Source of the DNA: Methanobacteriota archaeon
Lineage (GTDB): Archaea; Halobacteriota; Bog-38; Methanoflorentales; Methanoflorentaceae
DNA length: 5,473 bases
Direction of reading: 5' to 3'
Assembly: GCA_003170935.1 (NCBI GenBank)
Contig: PMYA01000022.1
Location: 1 to 5,473 of the forward strand
The position numbers and the translations under genes were made by a program. The first letter of the stretch is position 1. Each line of letters begins with the position of its first letter. The notes under the pieces are model-generated. The model saw nothing but the letters and a program-made list of their open reading frames with translations, was not told the DNA's origin and did not search any database. Below are positions 5,003-5,473 of the stretch, piece after piece.

Positions 5003-5113
5003 TTAATCTAATTGAGCCTCGGATTCTTCATAGGCTTTCGTTTTCACTTCTGAAAGTGCACGGCACAATAGCTCCGCATCGCTGCCCGTTATGATTAACC
5101 CGCTCTCAATCAT
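5003..5113 (-). CDS. Small soluble protein, 36 residues, unknown function
   Basis: ATG at 5113 is preceded, 4 bases away, by GAGGAGGAGGT (5118-5128), the strongest ribosome binding site in the window. The product, MIESGLIITGSDAELLCRAL followed by SEVKTKAYEESEAQLD, is acidic. It looks like a short strand (LIIT), a turn (GSD) and a long amphipathic helix. It contains a single cysteine (C17) and no membrane segment. A 15-codon ORF (5116-5163) ends inside the ribosome site just upstream and might act as a leader, but it has no site of its own. The gene is on the same strand as the small membrane ORFs downstream and the 84-residue gene upstream. No family is recognised; the ribosome site is the main reason to accept it. 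Confidence 0.6.
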   Translation of the reverse strand: MIESGLIITGSDAELLCRALSEVKTKAYEESEAQLD

Positions 5114-5117
5114 TTTT

Positions 5118-5128
5118 ACCTCCTCCTC
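5118..5128 (-). promoter_or_regulatory. Near-perfect Shine-Dalgarno of the 36-residue ORF
   Basis: GAGGAGGAGGT on the minus strand, 4 bases before the ATG at 5113, closely matches the archaeal 16S 3'-end complement (GGAGGTGATC). It decides that the 36-residue frame is translated. It is stronger than the sites of the larger genes in the window. Confidence 0.7.
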
Positions 5129-5210
5129 GTAATTTTAACCTGGACAGGCTCGACTTTTAGCATGATCGATTTTTTCCGTTGACGATGATGGTGCTATCCT
5201 GGGACCCGTT

Positions 5211-5465
5211 TCACGATACCTCATACTCCCAGCCGTACTCTCGCTGTTGGTTCAACTGTACCTGTATCTTTTTGATAATCTGTCGCACCTGCTGCCGGGC
5301 GCTATCAGGGAGCCAGACATCGTGAACGCGGTCCAGCAGGTAGCGGTAAGCATCCCAACTGGTCGAGCACTTCTTTAAAAGTTTTACGGCGGCCATGTCG
5401 GCATAATCATTTTTGTAGTCTGCCAGGTCCAGTAAGAGCTCATCGACTTTTGCGCAATCGTTCAT
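5211..5465 (-). CDS. Hypothetical helical protein, 84 residues, possibly continuing past the window edge
   Basis: From ATG 5465 the frame encodes 84 residues. The predicted content is almost wholly helical: VDELLLDLADYKNDYADMAA and VKLLKKCSTSWDAYRYLLDR, then DVWLPDSARQQVRQIIKKI and a glutamine-rich QVQLNQQREYGWEYEVS end. The spacing of leucines and charged residues resembles paired amphipathic helices, as in small adaptor or HEAT-like modules, but no family is recognised. The 8 bases visible upstream contain no ribosome site and no in-frame stop codon, so the true start may lie outside the window. It is the first of the minus-strand genes leading toward the HAD phosphatase, separated from the 36-residue ORF by 97 bases. 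One cysteine; no membrane segment or signal peptide. Confidence 0.6.
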   Translation of the reverse strand: MNDCAKVDELLLDLADYKNDYADMAAVKLLKKCSTSWDAYRYLLDRVHDVWLPDSARQQVRQIIKKIQVQLNQQREYGWEYEVS

Positions 5466-5473
5466 AACATTAT

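Noticed and set aside
5157..5214. Coupled ORF starting at the GTGA overlapping the stop of the 84-residue gene
   Set aside because: It meets a stop after six codons.

Overview
The window looks like a piece of an anaerobic euryarchaeal chromosome, from a methanogen or a related methane/alkane-oxidising lineage. Three things point there. The first gene is a coenzyme F420-linked FrhB/FdhB-type subunit. There is a remnant of an archaeal Orc1/Cdc6 replication initiator. The small regulatory and hypothetical proteins read as archaeal, with GGAGG-type ribosome binding sites and AT-rich TATA-like elements. The lineage cannot be fixed more finely from the sequence alone. No rRNA, tRNA, CRISPR array or insertion sequence was recognised.

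Layout. Positions 1-1047 (+) hold the 3' part of fdhB, cut by the window start and closed by a GC hairpin with T-tracts (1056-1097). An AT-rich stretch of about 550 bases follows with no convincing gene. On the minus strand lie a small predicted winged-helix regulator (1644-2003) and a conserved 70-residue protein of unknown function (2178-2390). Divergent from the latter, across an intergenic region with a perfect 8+8 inverted repeat (2426-2445), is an intact gene for a molybdenum-storage-protein (MoSto) type amino-acid-kinase-fold protein (2485-3297, +). Immediately after its stop codon lies a decayed orc1/cdc6 gene (3299-3927, +). It lacks its ATPase N-terminal part and carries about five frameshifts, but its C-terminal winged-helix end is still readable.

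The right half runs on the minus strand. It holds a YihX-like HAD phosphatase (3942-4559) and, upstream of it, a loose chain of very small ORFs: a 30-residue and a 33-residue single-membrane-helix peptide, a 36-residue soluble peptide with a near-perfect Shine-Dalgarno, and an 84-residue helical protein at the window edge. Several hairpins lie between them, two followed by the same TTTTAGCCCC sequence.

How they may fit together (inference): if the fdhB product serves a formate dehydrogenase, its catalytic partner would need a molybdenum or tungsten pterin cofactor. A molybdate/tungstate store about 1.4 kb away therefore makes metabolic sense. The shared palindromic promoter region suggests that the MoSto gene and the divergent 70-residue gene are co-regulated. 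The cdc6 remnant abutting the MoSto stop codon marks a recombination scar, so the MoSto block may have arrived by insertion or rearrangement. The cluster of tiny ORFs is the least explained part of the window.
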